Positions 7,935 through 17,516 are shown, counted from the stretch's first letter. The stretch is 64,000 bases of DNA from Hyphococcus flavus (GCF_028748065.1 NZ_CP118166.1:1689501-1753500); one strand, 5' to 3'. The notes: generated by a model not told the origin, from the sequence alone. Translations and numbers: made by a program.

Positions 7935-9707
7935 ATGAAAAACGCTGCTGAAACGTCATATCAGCCAGCCGAAGATGAAGAAGGCGTCGCAGACGGCGCT
8001 GCAAGTCTTGGCGCTGACGGGGGGCCAGCCTCAAAAGGCGTGTCCCAAGATAGTGATGCGTTTGAAGGCGACATCGAGATTTCCGATGACGATGATGCCT
8101 GGCTGAATGAGGAGCTCTCCGACGAAGAGCTTGCCGCGCTGGGTGAAGAAGACTTTGGCGATGATCTTTTTGAGGATGACATCTTCGATGAGGAGGTAGA
8201 CGCTGAAAACAGCGCAGCTGACGGAGACGAATTTTCTGCAGCTGACCTGGCTGAAATTGAGGCGGCTTTCGATGAAGGTCGATCTCTCGAAGATTCAGGC
8301 GCTTCTGAACTAGACCCAGCGGAAGACGCTGCAATCGAAGATGCTTTCGATAGTGAAGATACATTTGATTCTGATACAAATGTTGAGACCCAGTCTGGTG
8401 TGGCTGAGTCGCAAGGCGCTCTTGTTACTGCAGCCGTGACTGGTGCAGGGGCTTTGGAGCAGCAAGATTACGGCGGCGCCGTTTCTGACGTTCCAGAAGA
8501 AGAGATGGATCACCGGCCGGTACCGCGTATTTCAATCCACGCATTTTGCGAAACGCCAGAAACCACAGCGTTATTGGAAAAAGCTTCTGTAGATCGCCGG
8601 CTTTCAAAAGCCCACCTGACTATTCACATGGGCGGGGTTGCGAAGGCGGTTGACCATTTCCAGACAGCTTCAACGCCAAACTTGATAATACTTGAAACGC
8701 TTGTAGGCGGCGCGGAAATTTTTTCCAAGTTGGGGGAGCTTGCCGAGGTTTGCGACCCATCGACGAAAGTTGTCATAATCGGCAAAGTCAATGACATCAT
8801 TCTCTATCGCGAGTTAATCAAGCAGGGTGTCAGCGAGTATATCGTTCGTCCGAATTCGCCACTGCAGATTATCAAAGCTGTAGCAGATCTTTATGTGGAC
8901 CCCTCGGCGCCGCCGATTGGCAAGACTATGGCGTTTGTCGGCGCACGTGGCGGCGCCGGTTCATCGTCAATTGCGCATAATGTCGGCTGGTGTTCGGCCG
9001 AGGAGTTCAAAAGCGATACGATCATTCTCGACCTGGACTTGCCATTTGGCACGGCTAGCCTTGATTTCGATCAGGAAGCTTCTGCAGGCCTTGTTGAAGC
9101 GTTAAGTTCGCCCGAACGCCTTGACGATGTTTTGCTTGATCGTCTTTTGCAAAAACATACAGACCGTCTAAGTCTTTTCACGGCGCCGTCCATGCTTGAT
9201 CGAGACTTTGATATGGACGATCAGGCCTATGAAACAGTTCTCGATGTGGTGAGGGGTACGGCTCCGACAATTATTGTCGACATTCCGCATATGTGGACGT
9301 CTTGGTCGAAGCGAATATTGATGACGGCAGATGAAATCGTCATCACCGCAACCCCAGATCTTGCGTCATTCCGAAATACCAAGAACCTGATGGATATTCT
9401 GGGCGCCGCGCGACCGAATGATGCGTCACCTACGTTGGTTATCAACCAATTCGACCCTAAAACTTCTGCGGTACAGCCAGACCAGTTCGCAGAACATGTC
9501 GGCATCAAGCCAGCGCAAGTTATCAATTGGGACCCGCAACTTTTCGGTGCTGCGGCTACGAATGCGTCGCCGATAACTGAGGTGGGCAGCAAGTCGAAAG
9601 CTGCTCAGTCTATCCGTGACTTGTCGGCGCATTTGCTTGGCCGTGCGGAAACCAATATCGCGCGCCCGAAATTCAGTCTCTCAGGTTTGTTTAAAAAGAA
9701 ACGGTAG
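7935..9707 (+). CDS. cpaE: CpaE/TadZ pilus localisation ATPase with long acidic N-terminus
   Basis: MinD/ParA-superfamily protein of 590 residues that places the Tad pilus machine at the pole. Three parts are visible: an acidic, low-complexity extension (residues 1 to about 195, rich in Asp, Glu and Ala), a degenerate receiver-like domain (about 197-318) and the ATPase domain from about 325. The P-loop region reads VGARGGAGSSSIAHNVGW: it lacks the lysines of an active deviant Walker A motif, as in many CpaE/TadZ proteins, so hydrolysis is doubtful. Family members are often 400-520 residues; the extra length is the acidic tail, which could be a hub-binding or phase-separating region (inference). 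AGGGAGAA precedes the ATG. Confidence 0.93.
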   Translation: MKNAAETSYQPAEDEEGVADGAASLGADGGPASKGVSQDSDAFEGDIEISDDDDAWLNEELSDEELAALGEEDFGDDLFEDDIFDEEVDAENSAADGDEFSAADLAEIEAAFDEGRSLEDSGASELDPAEDAAIEDAFDSEDTFDSDTNVETQSGVAESQGALVTAAVTGAGALEQQDYGGAVSDVPEEEMDHRPVPRISIHAFCETPETTALLEKASVDRRLSKAHLTIHMGGVAKAVDHFQTASTPNLIILETLVGGAEIFSKLGELAEVCDPSTKVVIIGKVNDIILYRELIKQGVSEYIVRPNSPLQIIKAVADLYVDPSAPPIGKTMAFVGARGGAGSSSIAHNVGWCSAEEFKSDTIILDLDLPFGTASLDFDQEASAGLVEALSSPERLDDVLLDRLLQKHTDRLSLFTAPSMLDRDFDMDDQAYETVLDVVRGTAPTIIVDIPHMWTSWSKRILMTADEIVITATPDLASFRNTKNLMDILGAARPNDASPTLVINQFDPKTSAVQPDQFAEHVGIKPAQVINWDPQLFGAAATNASPITEVGSKSKAAQSIRDLSAHLLGRAETNIARPKFSLSGLFKKKR

Positions 9708-9716
9708 GCAGTATCC

Positions 9717-11201
9717 ATGTTCGGACGGAGAACAGCTCCTCTAGAAACGTCAACGCCTGCGAAATCGACGGCGGTCGCAAAAAAACCTGCGCCGGCGGCG
9801 AAAAAGCCTGCGCCTAAACCTGCGCAAAGTGCTGAGAAGGCAAGCGCAAAGACACCTCAGCAGGCCCCGCCGCGCGTGGCGCCGCCATCCCCAAAGCCGC
9901 AGGAGGCTGTAGAGATCGGCGGTCGGTCTGATGAGTATTTTCAGACGAAGACAACTATCTTCAATGCGCTGATAGATACGATTGATCTATCGCAGCTCGC
10001 ACAACTTGATACGGAAGCTGCCGCTGAAGAAATCCGCGATATTGTCAACGAAATTATTTCGATCAAAAATGTTTCAATGTCGATTGCAGAGCAAGAATCG
10101 CTACTGCAGGACATTTGCAACGATGTTCTAGGGTATGGCCCGCTTGAGCCTCTATTGGCGCGTGATGATATTGCGGACATCATGGTCAACGGCGCCAGCC
10201 GTGTTTTTATCGAGGTTGGCGGTAAAATTCAGCTAACCAACGTGCGTTTTCGCGACAATTCCCAGTTGATGAATATTTGTCAGCGTATCGTCAGCCAGGT
10301 AGGCCGCCGTGTGGATGAAGCTAGCCCGATTTGCGACGCGCGCTTGCCCGACGGTTCTCGTGTGAACGTGATTGCGCCGCCGCTGTCGATTGATGGCGCC
10401 GCGCTCACCATTCGTAAATTTAAGAAAGACAAGTTGCGCATTCAGGACCTGATTAATTTTGGTTCTATTTCGCCTGAGGGGGCGAAGGTGCTGGAGATTG
10501 TCGGTCACTGCCGGATCAACACGTTGATTTCAGGCGGTACGGGTTCTGGTAAAACGACCCTGCTGAACTGTCTGACTGGTTTCATTGAACATGATGAGCG
10601 CGTCATCACTTGTGAGGACGCAGCGGAACTCCAACTGCAGCAGCCGCATGTGGTCCGACTTGAAACGCGTCCGCCAAATCTGGAAGGGCAGGGCGAGGTG
10701 ACCATGCGCGATCTCGTCAAGAACTGTCTGCGTATGCGTCCTGAACGTATTATCGTGGGCGAGGTTCGCGGCCCTGAGGCGTTTGATTTGCTACAGGCCA
10801 TGAACACGGGCCACGATGGGTCTATGGGGACTCTTCACGCTAACAGCCCGCGCGAAGCTCTGCAGCGTATTGAATCCATGATTACGATGGGTGGCTACAA
10901 CCTGCCGTCTAAAACAATCAAGGAAATGATTGTGGGGTCGATTGACGTCATTGTGCAAGCCGCGCGATTGCGGGATGGTTCGCGCCGTATCACTCATGTG
11001 ACAGAAGTTCTGGGCACAGAAGGCGACACCATCATTACGCAGGATCTTTTCATCTATGACATGGATGGTGAAGATGCAGATGGGAAGATTGTTGGCAAAC
11101 ACAAATCGACAGGCATCGCACGGCCAGCATTTTGGGATCGCGCTCGCTATTACGGCAAAGAAGCAGAGCTCGCATCCGCTCTGGATGCGGCATCGGAGTA
11201 A
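9717..11201 (+). CDS. cpaF: Pilus motor ATPase CpaF/TadA
   Basis: Hexameric secretion ATPase of 494 residues that drives pilin extension and, in Tad systems, retraction. The first about 70 residues are a basic Ala/Lys/Pro-rich linker. The N-terminal domain with [21 protein letters not shown] follows, then the ATPase core: Walker [15 protein letters not shown], Asp box, Walker B region [43 protein letters not shown] split over the usual spacing, and His box. It begins ten bases after cpaE and ends seven bases before tadB, so it sits in the middle of the operon. Confidence 0.97.
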   Translation: MFGRRTAPLETSTPAKSTAVAKKPAPAAKKPAPKPAQSAEKASAKTPQQAPPRVAPPSPKPQEAVEIGGRSDEYFQTKTTIFNALIDTIDLSQLAQLDTEAAAEEIRDIVNEIISIKNVSMSIAEQESLLQDICNDVLGYGPLEPLLARDDIADIMVNGASRVFIEVGGKIQLTNVRFRDNSQLMNICQRIVSQVGRRVDEASPICDARLPDGSRVNVIAPPLSIDGAALTIRKFKKDKLRIQDLINFGSISPEGAKVLEIVGHCRINTLISGGTGSGKTTLLNCLTGFIEHDERVITCEDAAELQLQQPHVVRLETRPPNLEGQGEVTMRDLVKNCLRMRPERIIVGEVRGPEAFDLLQAMNTGHDGSMGTLHANSPREALQRIESMITMGGYNLPSKTIKEMIVGSIDVIVQAARLRDGSRRITHVTEVLGTEGDTIITQDLFIYDMDGEDADGKIVGKHKSTGIARPAFWDRARYYGKEAELASALDAASE

Positions 11202-11207
11202 GCGTTC

Positions 11208-12197
11208 ATGGATCAGCAGGTCCTCATTGTCGTTGGATTGGGTTTGGTTGCGTTTGGCGCGCTGGCGTTTGTGCTCTTACAGCCAACGCAGCGCGACAAA
11301 GCGAACAAGCGTGTCTCGGCTCTGAATGCTGCAAAGGCTGTAAAACGCTCTGGCGGCGCAAATACTGAGGCGCAGAGTAAGGAACGTAGAAAAAAGCTGG
11401 CGGAGTCGCTGGCTGCTCTCGACAGCAAAACAAAAGATCTCAAAAAGAAAAAGAGGCTTACTTTAACGCAGACGCTTGAACAAGCGGGGCTGCCTGTAAA
11501 GCCGAAACATTTTTACATAGCCTCAATCGTCACGGCTTTGCTGTTTGCATTGGTGGGACTGATTTCCGGTCAAAAATTGTGGATTACAGGCCTGCTGTTT
11601 GTCATTGGCGGGCTTGGATTTCCGCGTTGGATCGTCAACTTTTTACGTAAGCGTCGTCAAAAAAAATTCGTTGATGAATTTTCGAATGCAATTGATGTTA
11701 TTGTCCGCGGCGTCAAATCTGGTTTGCCAGTCAATGAATGCCTCAAGATTATCGCACGTGAGGCTCCGCGCCCGGTATGCGATGAATTTCACATGTTGAC
11801 CGAGGGTATTCGTGTTGGTCTATCATTAGAGCAAGCCTTGGAACGTATGTATGAGCGGATGCCGCTTCAGGAGGTGAACTTCTTCGGCATCGTTCTGATG
11901 ATCCAGCAAAAGACGGGCGGTAACCTTGCTGAAGCCCTGGGCAACCTGGCGATTGTGCTGCGTTCGCGTAAGCTCATGGAAGGCAAGATCAAAGCGCTAT
12001 CTGCGGAAGCCAAAGCTTCTGCCTACATTATTGGTTCATTGCCATTTTTGGTCATGGGCGCCGTAAAAGTTGCTTCTCCAGACTATCTGGAGCCGTTGTT
12101 CAATACGCGTGTCGGTAATTTCATTCTTATAGGCGCAGGCATGTGGATGATGACGGGCATTGTCGTCATGAAAAAAATGACTCAGATCAAGGTCTAA
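11208..12197 (+). CDS. tadB: Tad platform protein TadB (CpaG)
   Basis: Inner-membrane platform protein of 329 residues of the T2SSF class. An N-terminal membrane helix is followed by a basic cytoplasmic stretch (residues 28-85, rich in Lys/Arg), two helices near 105-145, the T2SSF domain with FVDEFSNAIDVIVRGVKSGLPVNECL and GIVLMIQQKTGGNLAEAL, and C-terminal helices. Paired with TadC, it links CpaF motion to pilin polymerisation. It starts seven bases after cpaF. Confidence 0.94.
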   Translation: MDQQVLIVVGLGLVAFGALAFVLLQPTQRDKANKRVSALNAAKAVKRSGGANTEAQSKERRKKLAESLAALDSKTKDLKKKKRLTLTQTLEQAGLPVKPKHFYIASIVTALLFALVGLISGQKLWITGLLFVIGGLGFPRWIVNFLRKRRQKKFVDEFSNAIDVIVRGVKSGLPVNECLKIIAREAPRPVCDEFHMLTEGIRVGLSLEQALERMYERMPLQEVNFFGIVLMIQQKTGGNLAEALGNLAIVLRSRKLMEGKIKALSAEAKASAYIIGSLPFLVMGAVKVASPDYLEPLFNTRVGNFILIGAGMWMMTGIVVMKKMTQIKV

Positions 12198-12206
12198 GGG
12201 CGCATA

Positions 12207-13181
12207 ATGGAAGCTATCATCAACGCCGTTACTGATCGGAATTTCCAGATCGCAGTGCTTGTCTCGCTGGCGGCGATCGCGACGGTGTTCACCGTACTTG
12301 AGCCTTTATTAGTGAAGGACAAGCTTAAAGAGCGGATGAAGTCCGTCGGCAATTATCGTGACAACTTGCGTAAGCAGCAGCGCGATATGCTTGCAAAAAA
12401 GAAAAGCACCAGCCTGAGGACGACGTCACCGCAAGGCGCCATCAAGGAATTGGTGGAGAGCCTGAAACTATTGGAAGTTTTTGACGCGGAGTCCGCACGA
12501 AAGAAGCTGATGATGGCGGGCCATCGTGGACAGGGCCCTGTGTTTACATTCATGGCTGCTCGCCTCGGCCTTCCCTTCGTAATGGCTATTTTTGTTGGCG
12601 TGTATGTTTATCTTCTCGACGGTTTTGAACTCGACAGCTTTGGTCGTTTGCTTGCGACGATCGGGGGCTTTTTGGGCGGGTTCTATTTGCCCAACATCTA
12701 TATTTCGAACGCCGTTTCGAAACGTCAGCAAAAAATTCAAGCGGCTTGGCCTGATGCGCTGGACCTGTTGTTAATATGCGTTGAGTCGGGCATGTCGATC
12801 GAGGCGGCATTCCAGAAAGTGGGCGACGAAGTCGGTCCGAACTGTCCCGAATTAGCTGAAGAGCTCGGCCTTACGACTGCTGAATTGTCCTATCTCCAGG
12901 AACGCAAGCAAGCTTATGTGAATTTGGCGGAAAGAACGGGCTTGGATTCAGTCAGGGGCGTCGTTACGGCTCTCGTCCAGTCTGAAAAATATGGTACGCC
13001 GTTGGGGCAATCGCTTCGTGTTATGGCAAAAGAAAGCCGTGACCTTCGAATGCAGGAAGCCGAAAAGAAAGCCGCCGCATTGCCGCCAAAATTAACCGTG
13101 CCGATGATTGGCTTTTTCCTGCCAGTTCTGTTTGCTGTTATTCTCGGCCCAGCCATCATGAGCGTGATGGGGCTCGAATAA
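12207..13181 (+). CDS. tadC: Tad platform protein TadC (CpaH)
   Basis: Second T2SSF-type inner-membrane platform protein, 324 residues, with N-terminal helix, two mid-protein helices, and the conserved segment AWPDALDLLLICVESGMSIEAAFQKV then ALVQSEKYGTPLGQSLRVMA. The C-terminal hydrophobic pair ends GFFLPVLFAVILGPAIM. Last gene of the contiguous cpaABCDEF-tadBC run. In many genomes a TadD TPR lipoprotein follows; here the next gene is a TPR protein without a signal peptide (13391-14794). No clear terminator was seen in the 210-bp gap. Confidence 0.94.
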   Translation: MEAIINAVTDRNFQIAVLVSLAAIATVFTVLEPLLVKDKLKERMKSVGNYRDNLRKQQRDMLAKKKSTSLRTTSPQGAIKELVESLKLLEVFDAESARKKLMMAGHRGQGPVFTFMAARLGLPFVMAIFVGVYVYLLDGFELDSFGRLLATIGGFLGGFYLPNIYISNAVSKRQQKIQAAWPDALDLLLICVESGMSIEAAFQKVGDEVGPNCPELAEELGLTTAELSYLQERKQAYVNLAERTGLDSVRGVVTALVQSEKYGTPLGQSLRVMAKESRDLRMQEAEKKAAALPPKLTVPMIGFFLPVLFAVILGPAIMSVMGLE

Positions 13182-13390
13182 GCCATCTCTTAATAGTCGA
13201 CCTGGTGTTCTTGCCTTTCGTTGGACATTAGCCGGGTGAATGTGACTTCATGTCATGCATCTAAGATAACGTGCCTGCTTTCACTTGCATGGCGCGCTCA
13301 GCAGCATTATTCGTCCTCAAGCAACTAGGAACCGAAACTGTCTTAGCTTGCAAGTGCATTTGACTGTCAGACGAATACGAAAGCTACGGC

Positions 13391-14794
13391 ATGACTCAAT
13401 CTCTAACTGATATGACCAATGAAGCGACACGGTTCAAAAACGAAGGCCGTTATGCTGAAGCAATTGATATCATGCGATCCATGGTTGATCTGGAGCCGAA
13501 TAACGTTGCGGTATTGCACAATCTTGCTGCTGTCCTTGGGGACGCGGGCCAGTACAGAGAGTCGGCTGATACATTAAAGCGCGCTTTCGAATTAGGTCTG
13601 AACGCGCCACAAAGCTGGCTAGTCTATGCCCGCGCGTTATCTGGAATTCAGAAATTCGAAGAAGCGCAGCAGGCTTTTTTTACATTATTGCGTGTGAATC
13701 CTGTCGATCCGGACGCGCACAGAGAATTCGCACAATTAATTTGGATGCAGACGGGAGAAAGAGATAGGGCTCTCGTCCATCTAAATAAAGCAATTGAAGA
13801 AAATCCTCAAAACCCAAGTCTACATCTTGCCCGCGCTCAGGTGTATGGCCAGACAGGCGATACAGCGACTGCTTATGCAATTTTAAATGAAGCTGCGCAA
13901 CTTTCTGGGGATCCGTACCTTTACCAGATGGCTTGCAATGCAGCGTTGGAAGACCATAAATTTCAGGAAGCTGTTGAGTTAGGCGCCTTTTCTGCATCAG
14001 CATTGCCAGAAGATGTAGGGGTGCTTAGCACTTATGCGATGGCTCTTCTGGCTACGGACAATGCACAATCCGCTGTTCCTATTATTGAAAAGCTAAGGCA
14101 GTACGCGCCAGTCAATCAGCTGTACATTGCCCTGCAAGCCACGGCGTGGCGGTTGTTGAAAGATGACAGATATGATCATCTCTATGATTATGATGCGTTT
14201 GTTGGCAGATACGAACTCGATACGCCTCCCGGGTGGTCTAACCTTGATTCATATCTGGACGATTTAACCGAAGGGCTGGATCAGGCTCATCGCTTCAAGT
14301 CACATCCATTTTATCAATCAGTTCGCAAAGGCAGTCAGATTTCTTCCATTGAGGGCGCGGATAACCCCGCGATGCGCGCGTTCCGGCAGGCCGCGAACGG
14401 GCCGATCCACCGTCACGTAGAGGCGTTCTCGACAGGCGACGATCCATTGCGCTCCAGAAATATCGGCGGTCATCGAATATTTAGTAGCTGGTCGATTAGC
14501 CTTCCGCCACAAGGACATCACGTAAACCATGTTCATCCTGAAGGGTGGCTCTCATCCGCTTGTCATATCCGGTTAGCGGACGACGGCGACGATCATGATA
14601 AAGCAGGCTGGTTGAAGTTAGGCGAACCAGGTATTGCGACTAGCCCTGTCTTAACACCCGAGCGCTTTATAGAGCCGGAGCGGGGCGTTTTGGTGCTGTT
14701 CCCGTCATACATGTGGCATGGCACTGTAGAGTTCTATTCGGGGCCGCCGCGATTGACTGTTGCGGTGGACATAGTGCCCGCTGCTTCTTCGTAG
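13391..14794 (+). CDS. TPR protein fused to a putative 2OG-Fe(II) oxygenase
   Basis: Protein of 467 residues. The N-terminal about 250 residues are tetratricopeptide repeats (NEGRYAEAIDIMRSMVDLEPNN is typical). The C-terminal about 150 residues look like the putative 2-oxoglutarate-dependent oxygenase family (2OG-FeII_Oxy_5 type): an iron-ligand-like HVHPEGWLSSACHIRL segment, a distal LFPSYMWHGTVEF histidine, and PPRLTVAVDIV with the Arg expected to bind 2-oxoglutarate. No signal peptide, so probably cytoplasmic. It occupies the position of tadD after tadC, but with a 210-bp gap it may not be in the operon. Substrate unknown; hydroxylation of a peptide bound by the TPR part is an inference. 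Confidence 0.8.
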   Translation: MTQSLTDMTNEATRFKNEGRYAEAIDIMRSMVDLEPNNVAVLHNLAAVLGDAGQYRESADTLKRAFELGLNAPQSWLVYARALSGIQKFEEAQQAFFTLLRVNPVDPDAHREFAQLIWMQTGERDRALVHLNKAIEENPQNPSLHLARAQVYGQTGDTATAYAILNEAAQLSGDPYLYQMACNAALEDHKFQEAVELGAFSASALPEDVGVLSTYAMALLATDNAQSAVPIIEKLRQYAPVNQLYIALQATAWRLLKDDRYDHLYDYDAFVGRYELDTPPGWSNLDSYLDDLTEGLDQAHRFKSHPFYQSVRKGSQISSIEGADNPAMRAFRQAANGPIHRHVEAFSTGDDPLRSRNIGGHRIFSSWSISLPPQGHHVNHVHPEGWLSSACHIRLADDGDDHDKAGWLKLGEPGIATSPVLTPERFIEPERGVLVLFPSYMWHGTVEFYSGPPRLTVAVDIVPAASS

Positions 14795-14928
14795 CGGTTT
14801 TACGGCAGATATATGTGTTCTGGTGCGTTGTTATTCTGTAAGCCTAATCATTCTTCTAACCTAGAAGCCGCCGCACTTTACGGCCGCGCCAAAAAAGCTA
14901 GAATTCTGGCCGAATGAGGAGATGTCCG

Positions 14929-15456
14929 ATGTTGAAAACCAGTTTGAGTATTAGCGCTGCTGTCGTAGCGGGCATGGCGGGTTCGTTTACAATGGCGCAA
15001 GGCCTTTCATCGAACTTGTTGGAATGCCGCTCGATTGCAGATGATGCAAGGCGGCTCGCCTGTTTCGACCAGGCGGTTGTGGGTTTGTCTGACGTGACTG
15101 CCGATGCACAATCAAAACCGGAAAGTAACATCTCTGTCGCTGAAGCTCTTTCGCCTGAAGAAAAATTCGGCAGGGAAGATCTGCCGGAGACTAAAGAACA
15201 GATTCAGGAAAGGCGCGAAAAAGAGCTCAGGCAGTTGACGGCGAAAGTGGCTGAGATCGCGGAAAATCGCCGGGGGAAATATGTGTTTATTCTAGAAAAT
15301 GGCCAAGTGTGGCGTCAGCTCAGCTCCGATACAAACAAGCTTTTGTTGCCTAATGATGAAGAGGTTAGTGTAGAAATCAAACGCCGGTTTTTGGGCGCCC
15401 ACTCGTTGAGCTTAGTTGACGACAATCGTTCGGTTCGTGTCGAAAGAATAAAATAG
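14929..15456 (+). CDS. Secreted protein of unknown function
   Basis: A 175-residue protein with a signal peptide ending near TMAQG. It has an N-terminal CRSIADDARRLACFDQA motif (two cysteines 12 residues apart, seen in many alphaproteobacterial exported proteins), a charged helical middle (EQIQERREKELRQLTAKVAEIAE, probably coiled coil) and a C-terminal beta segment (GKYVFILENGQVWRQL). The ATG at 14929 is chosen since GAGGAG lies eight bases before it; an ATG at 14914 lacks such a site. Convergent with the hydroxylase gene to its right (8-bp gap). Function not recognised. Confidence 0.78.
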   Translation: MLKTSLSISAAVVAGMAGSFTMAQGLSSNLLECRSIADDARRLACFDQAVVGLSDVTADAQSKPESNISVAEALSPEEKFGREDLPETKEQIQERREKELRQLTAKVAEIAENRRGKYVFILENGQVWRQLSSDTNKLLLPNDEEVSVEIKRRFLGAHSLSLVDDNRSVRVERIK

Positions 15457-15463
15457 CGAGTTC

Positions 15464-16612
15464 CTAAAAGACCCCGAATTCATCAATTGCCTGGAAAACG
15501 GTCGTAATAAAAGCCCGGTCGTCTTTCGTAAGCTCAGGTCGCCAAATGTCGAACAAAAGAACGACTCTTTCGTTGTTTGTTGGATTTGACGCCTCGTGTT
15601 CGATAGAATCGTCAAACATCAGCATTTCGCCTGGTCGCCAGCTACGCTCCTGATTGCCGACGCGAAGTATGCACCCTTCCGGCGCGATCAGAGGTAAGTG
15701 ACAAATTAATCTTGTATTGAGTAAGCCGTGGTGTGGCGGGATGTGTGCGCCAGGCTTTAAACGAGAAAACAATGCTACCGGCGATTGGCCGGGAACTTGC
15801 GGTGCGGGCGCTTCTTTTAAAGCCGTCATCGTAATAGGGCACAGGGTTGCGTTGTGTTCTTGAACGATGCCCTCCTTGATTAAATGAAACGCTCCCCATT
15901 CGGTATTTCCTTCAAGGCGGTTGTTTTGCACGTGCGGATTTTCAGCATTTTTTGGCACGTAGGGTTCGAAGTTTGTTTCCTTTGCAAGAACACCCAATAG
16001 TTCGTCCTTGATTGAGTCTGTTTGTTCTATTACTTTTTGCGTCCACTCATATTTTGTTGCATCGTAAAATTGAATTTGCGGCAACTCTGGAAAGTATAAT
16101 TTTTCAGGCTGCTGCAGAAAAATTTGCTTTCGCCCTAATAAAATTTCGATAGCTTGCTCGCCACGAGAATGGCCGCGCCCATCGAAAACGCCGAGCTCTT
16201 TTATTCGTGTACGCAGGAAATCTTCATACTCAACAGCTGCCTCAGCGCAGGCCTGTCTTGCACGATTAAGGTCTGCAAGGGCTTGAGGGGGGAACTGGTT
16301 AGTGTCTGTCACGCTATTGACGGCCTTTAGGTATGCCGCTGCTGCGCGCCTCTTTTTTCCCGTCGCTTGCAGAGCATCAGCCATGAGGATGAGCGCTTGC
16401 CAGTTGGCAGGTTCAATTTCTACAAGCCGCTCTGCCGCTTTGAGCATCTCATCATGGCGCTGCAGGGCCCGGGCCGACAGGGCAAGGCCGACAAGAACAT
16501 TCCGGTCTGATGGCGCCTGCCCCGCCGCTTCTGTGAAGAGCGACAAGGCACGCATAGCGTTGCCGGACTGCAATGCCTGGTTGGCGTCGCTAATCAGTTG
16601 ATTTACAAGCAT
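15464..16612 (-). CDS. TPR protein fused to aspartyl/asparaginyl beta-hydroxylase domain
   Basis: Protein of 382 residues. TPR repeats fill about residues 1-125 and an Asp/Asn beta-hydroxylase (cupin-type 2OG-Fe(II)) domain fills the C-terminal half. The iron ligands are suggested by IPPHHGLLNTRLICHLPL and by the distal His in MLMFDDSIEHEASN; RVVLLFDIWRPEL carries the co-substrate Arg. No signal peptide, so cytoplasmic. It faces the TPR-2OG oxygenase of 13391-14794 across one small secreted-protein gene; the two share architecture but use different oxygenase families. The substrate is unknown. A weak ribosome site precedes the ATG at 16612. Confidence 0.85.
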   Translation of the reverse strand: MLVNQLISDANQALQSGNAMRALSLFTEAAGQAPSDRNVLVGLALSARALQRHDEMLKAAERLVEIEPANWQALILMADALQATGKKRRAAAAYLKAVNSVTDTNQFPPQALADLNRARQACAEAAVEYEDFLRTRIKELGVFDGRGHSRGEQAIEILLGRKQIFLQQPEKLYFPELPQIQFYDATKYEWTQKVIEQTDSIKDELLGVLAKETNFEPYVPKNAENPHVQNNRLEGNTEWGAFHLIKEGIVQEHNATLCPITMTALKEAPAPQVPGQSPVALFSRLKPGAHIPPHHGLLNTRLICHLPLIAPEGCILRVGNQERSWRPGEMLMFDDSIEHEASNPTNNERVVLLFDIWRPELTKDDRAFITTVFQAIDEFGVF

Positions 16613-16762
16613 AATTCTTACGTTCAGAAAAGGTGAGTATTATAGCCGAGAATAGCATAATCCCTTCTGAACTAAAGGTAAGTACGGCTAATCCTGCATA
16701 TCAGTTGCAATATATCAGCGCTATGGTTAGCCTGTTCATTTCGTAATCTAAGAGGGTCGAAA

Positions 16763-17077
16763 ATGAGGGAATTAGTTTTAGTTTTAGGCGGGGCGTTTTT
16801 GCTGGGTGCTTGTGCATCCACAGGTACGACAAGTACGACCGCAGCGACACAAACCAGTGAAGAAGCTCAAGTTGAACAAGTTGCTGCAAATGAAGCAGAT
16901 GCGCAACAAGAAGTCGATGACAGCCGTGTTATCTGCAAACGCACCCAGGTAACCGGGTCCCGGTTCAGAAAAAATATTTGCCGCACCTGGGGTGAATGGA
17001 AAGCTATTGAAGATTCGAGCCGGTCAGCAACTGAAGAGGCGCAGCGTCGTTCGCAAATGCCGCCGCAAGGTAACTAA
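16763..17077 (+). CDS. Small lipoprotein, tandem family member 1
   Basis: A 104-residue predicted lipoprotein with lipobox LLGAC, a Thr/Ala/Glu-rich linker (residues 22-55) and a small conserved C-terminal module: ICK, a Gly-x-Arg centre, a second Cys exactly 15 residues after the first (C-x14-C), then a Trp and EEAQRRS. The same module recurs in the next two genes. The cysteines probably form a disulfide in the periplasm. Function unknown; similar C...TGSR...C modules are common in alphaproteobacterial exported proteins (from memory). Followed by a strong terminator. Confidence 0.8.
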   Translation: MRELVLVLGGAFLLGACASTGTTSTTAATQTSEEAQVEQVAANEADAQQEVDDSRVICKRTQVTGSRFRKNICRTWGEWKAIEDSSRSATEEAQRRSQMPPQGN

Positions 17078-17100
17078 CTTTCTTTAAAGCCGATTCCTTT

Positions 17101-17137
17101 GAAGCCGCTGATGAACATTCATCAGCGGCTTCTTTTA
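17101..17137 (+). terminator. Intrinsic terminator between lipoprotein genes 1 and 2
   Basis: A perfect 14-bp stem (GAAGCCGCTGATGA with its complement) closes a four-base ACAT loop and ends in TTTTA. It separates lipoprotein gene 1 from gene 2, so the tandem copies are probably transcribed from separate promoters. Confidence 0.85.
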
Positions 17138-17198
17138 TTCAAGAATTGTCACCCTGTCTTCAGATAACATGGTGTCTGTAAGCATGATAGGGTGAAAA

Positions 17199-17516
17199 AT
17201 GAGAGACTACATTTTCGCTATCTGTGGAACACTCTTGTTAGGCGCTTGCGCCACCACAGATACAAAAACTATCGCAAGTGAAGGAAGTGCGGAGAATGCT
17301 ACGGCTGAACAGGTCGCAGTAAACGAAGAGGGCGCTTCGAAAGATAACCGCGATCGTCGTATCCGATGCAAATGGACACACGTGTTAGGCACAAAACTAA
17401 GAAGAAGGGTCTGTTTGACCGGCTACCAATGGGATCGACTTGCGCGTGATAGCCGAGAGGTTACGGAAGAGGCCCAGCGCAGATCAACGCAAAACTTGGG
17501 TCGCGGAGGCACTTAA
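17199..17516 (+). CDS. Small lipoprotein, tandem family member 2
   Basis: A 105-residue paralogue of its neighbours. It starts MRDYIF like member 3, with lipobox LLGAC, an acidic linker (residues 20-45), then CKWTHVLGTKLRRRVCLTG (C-x14-C), a Trp, DSREVTEEAQRRS and an NLGRGG tail. A GATAGGGTG ribosome region precedes the ATG. Closer to member 3 than to member 1, both in the C-terminal tail and the N-terminus, so the 2/3 duplication is probably the more recent. Function unknown. Confidence 0.8.
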   Translation: MRDYIFAICGTLLLGACATTDTKTIASEGSAENATAEQVAVNEEGASKDNRDRRIRCKWTHVLGTKLRRRVCLTGYQWDRLARDSREVTEEAQRRSTQNLGRGGT

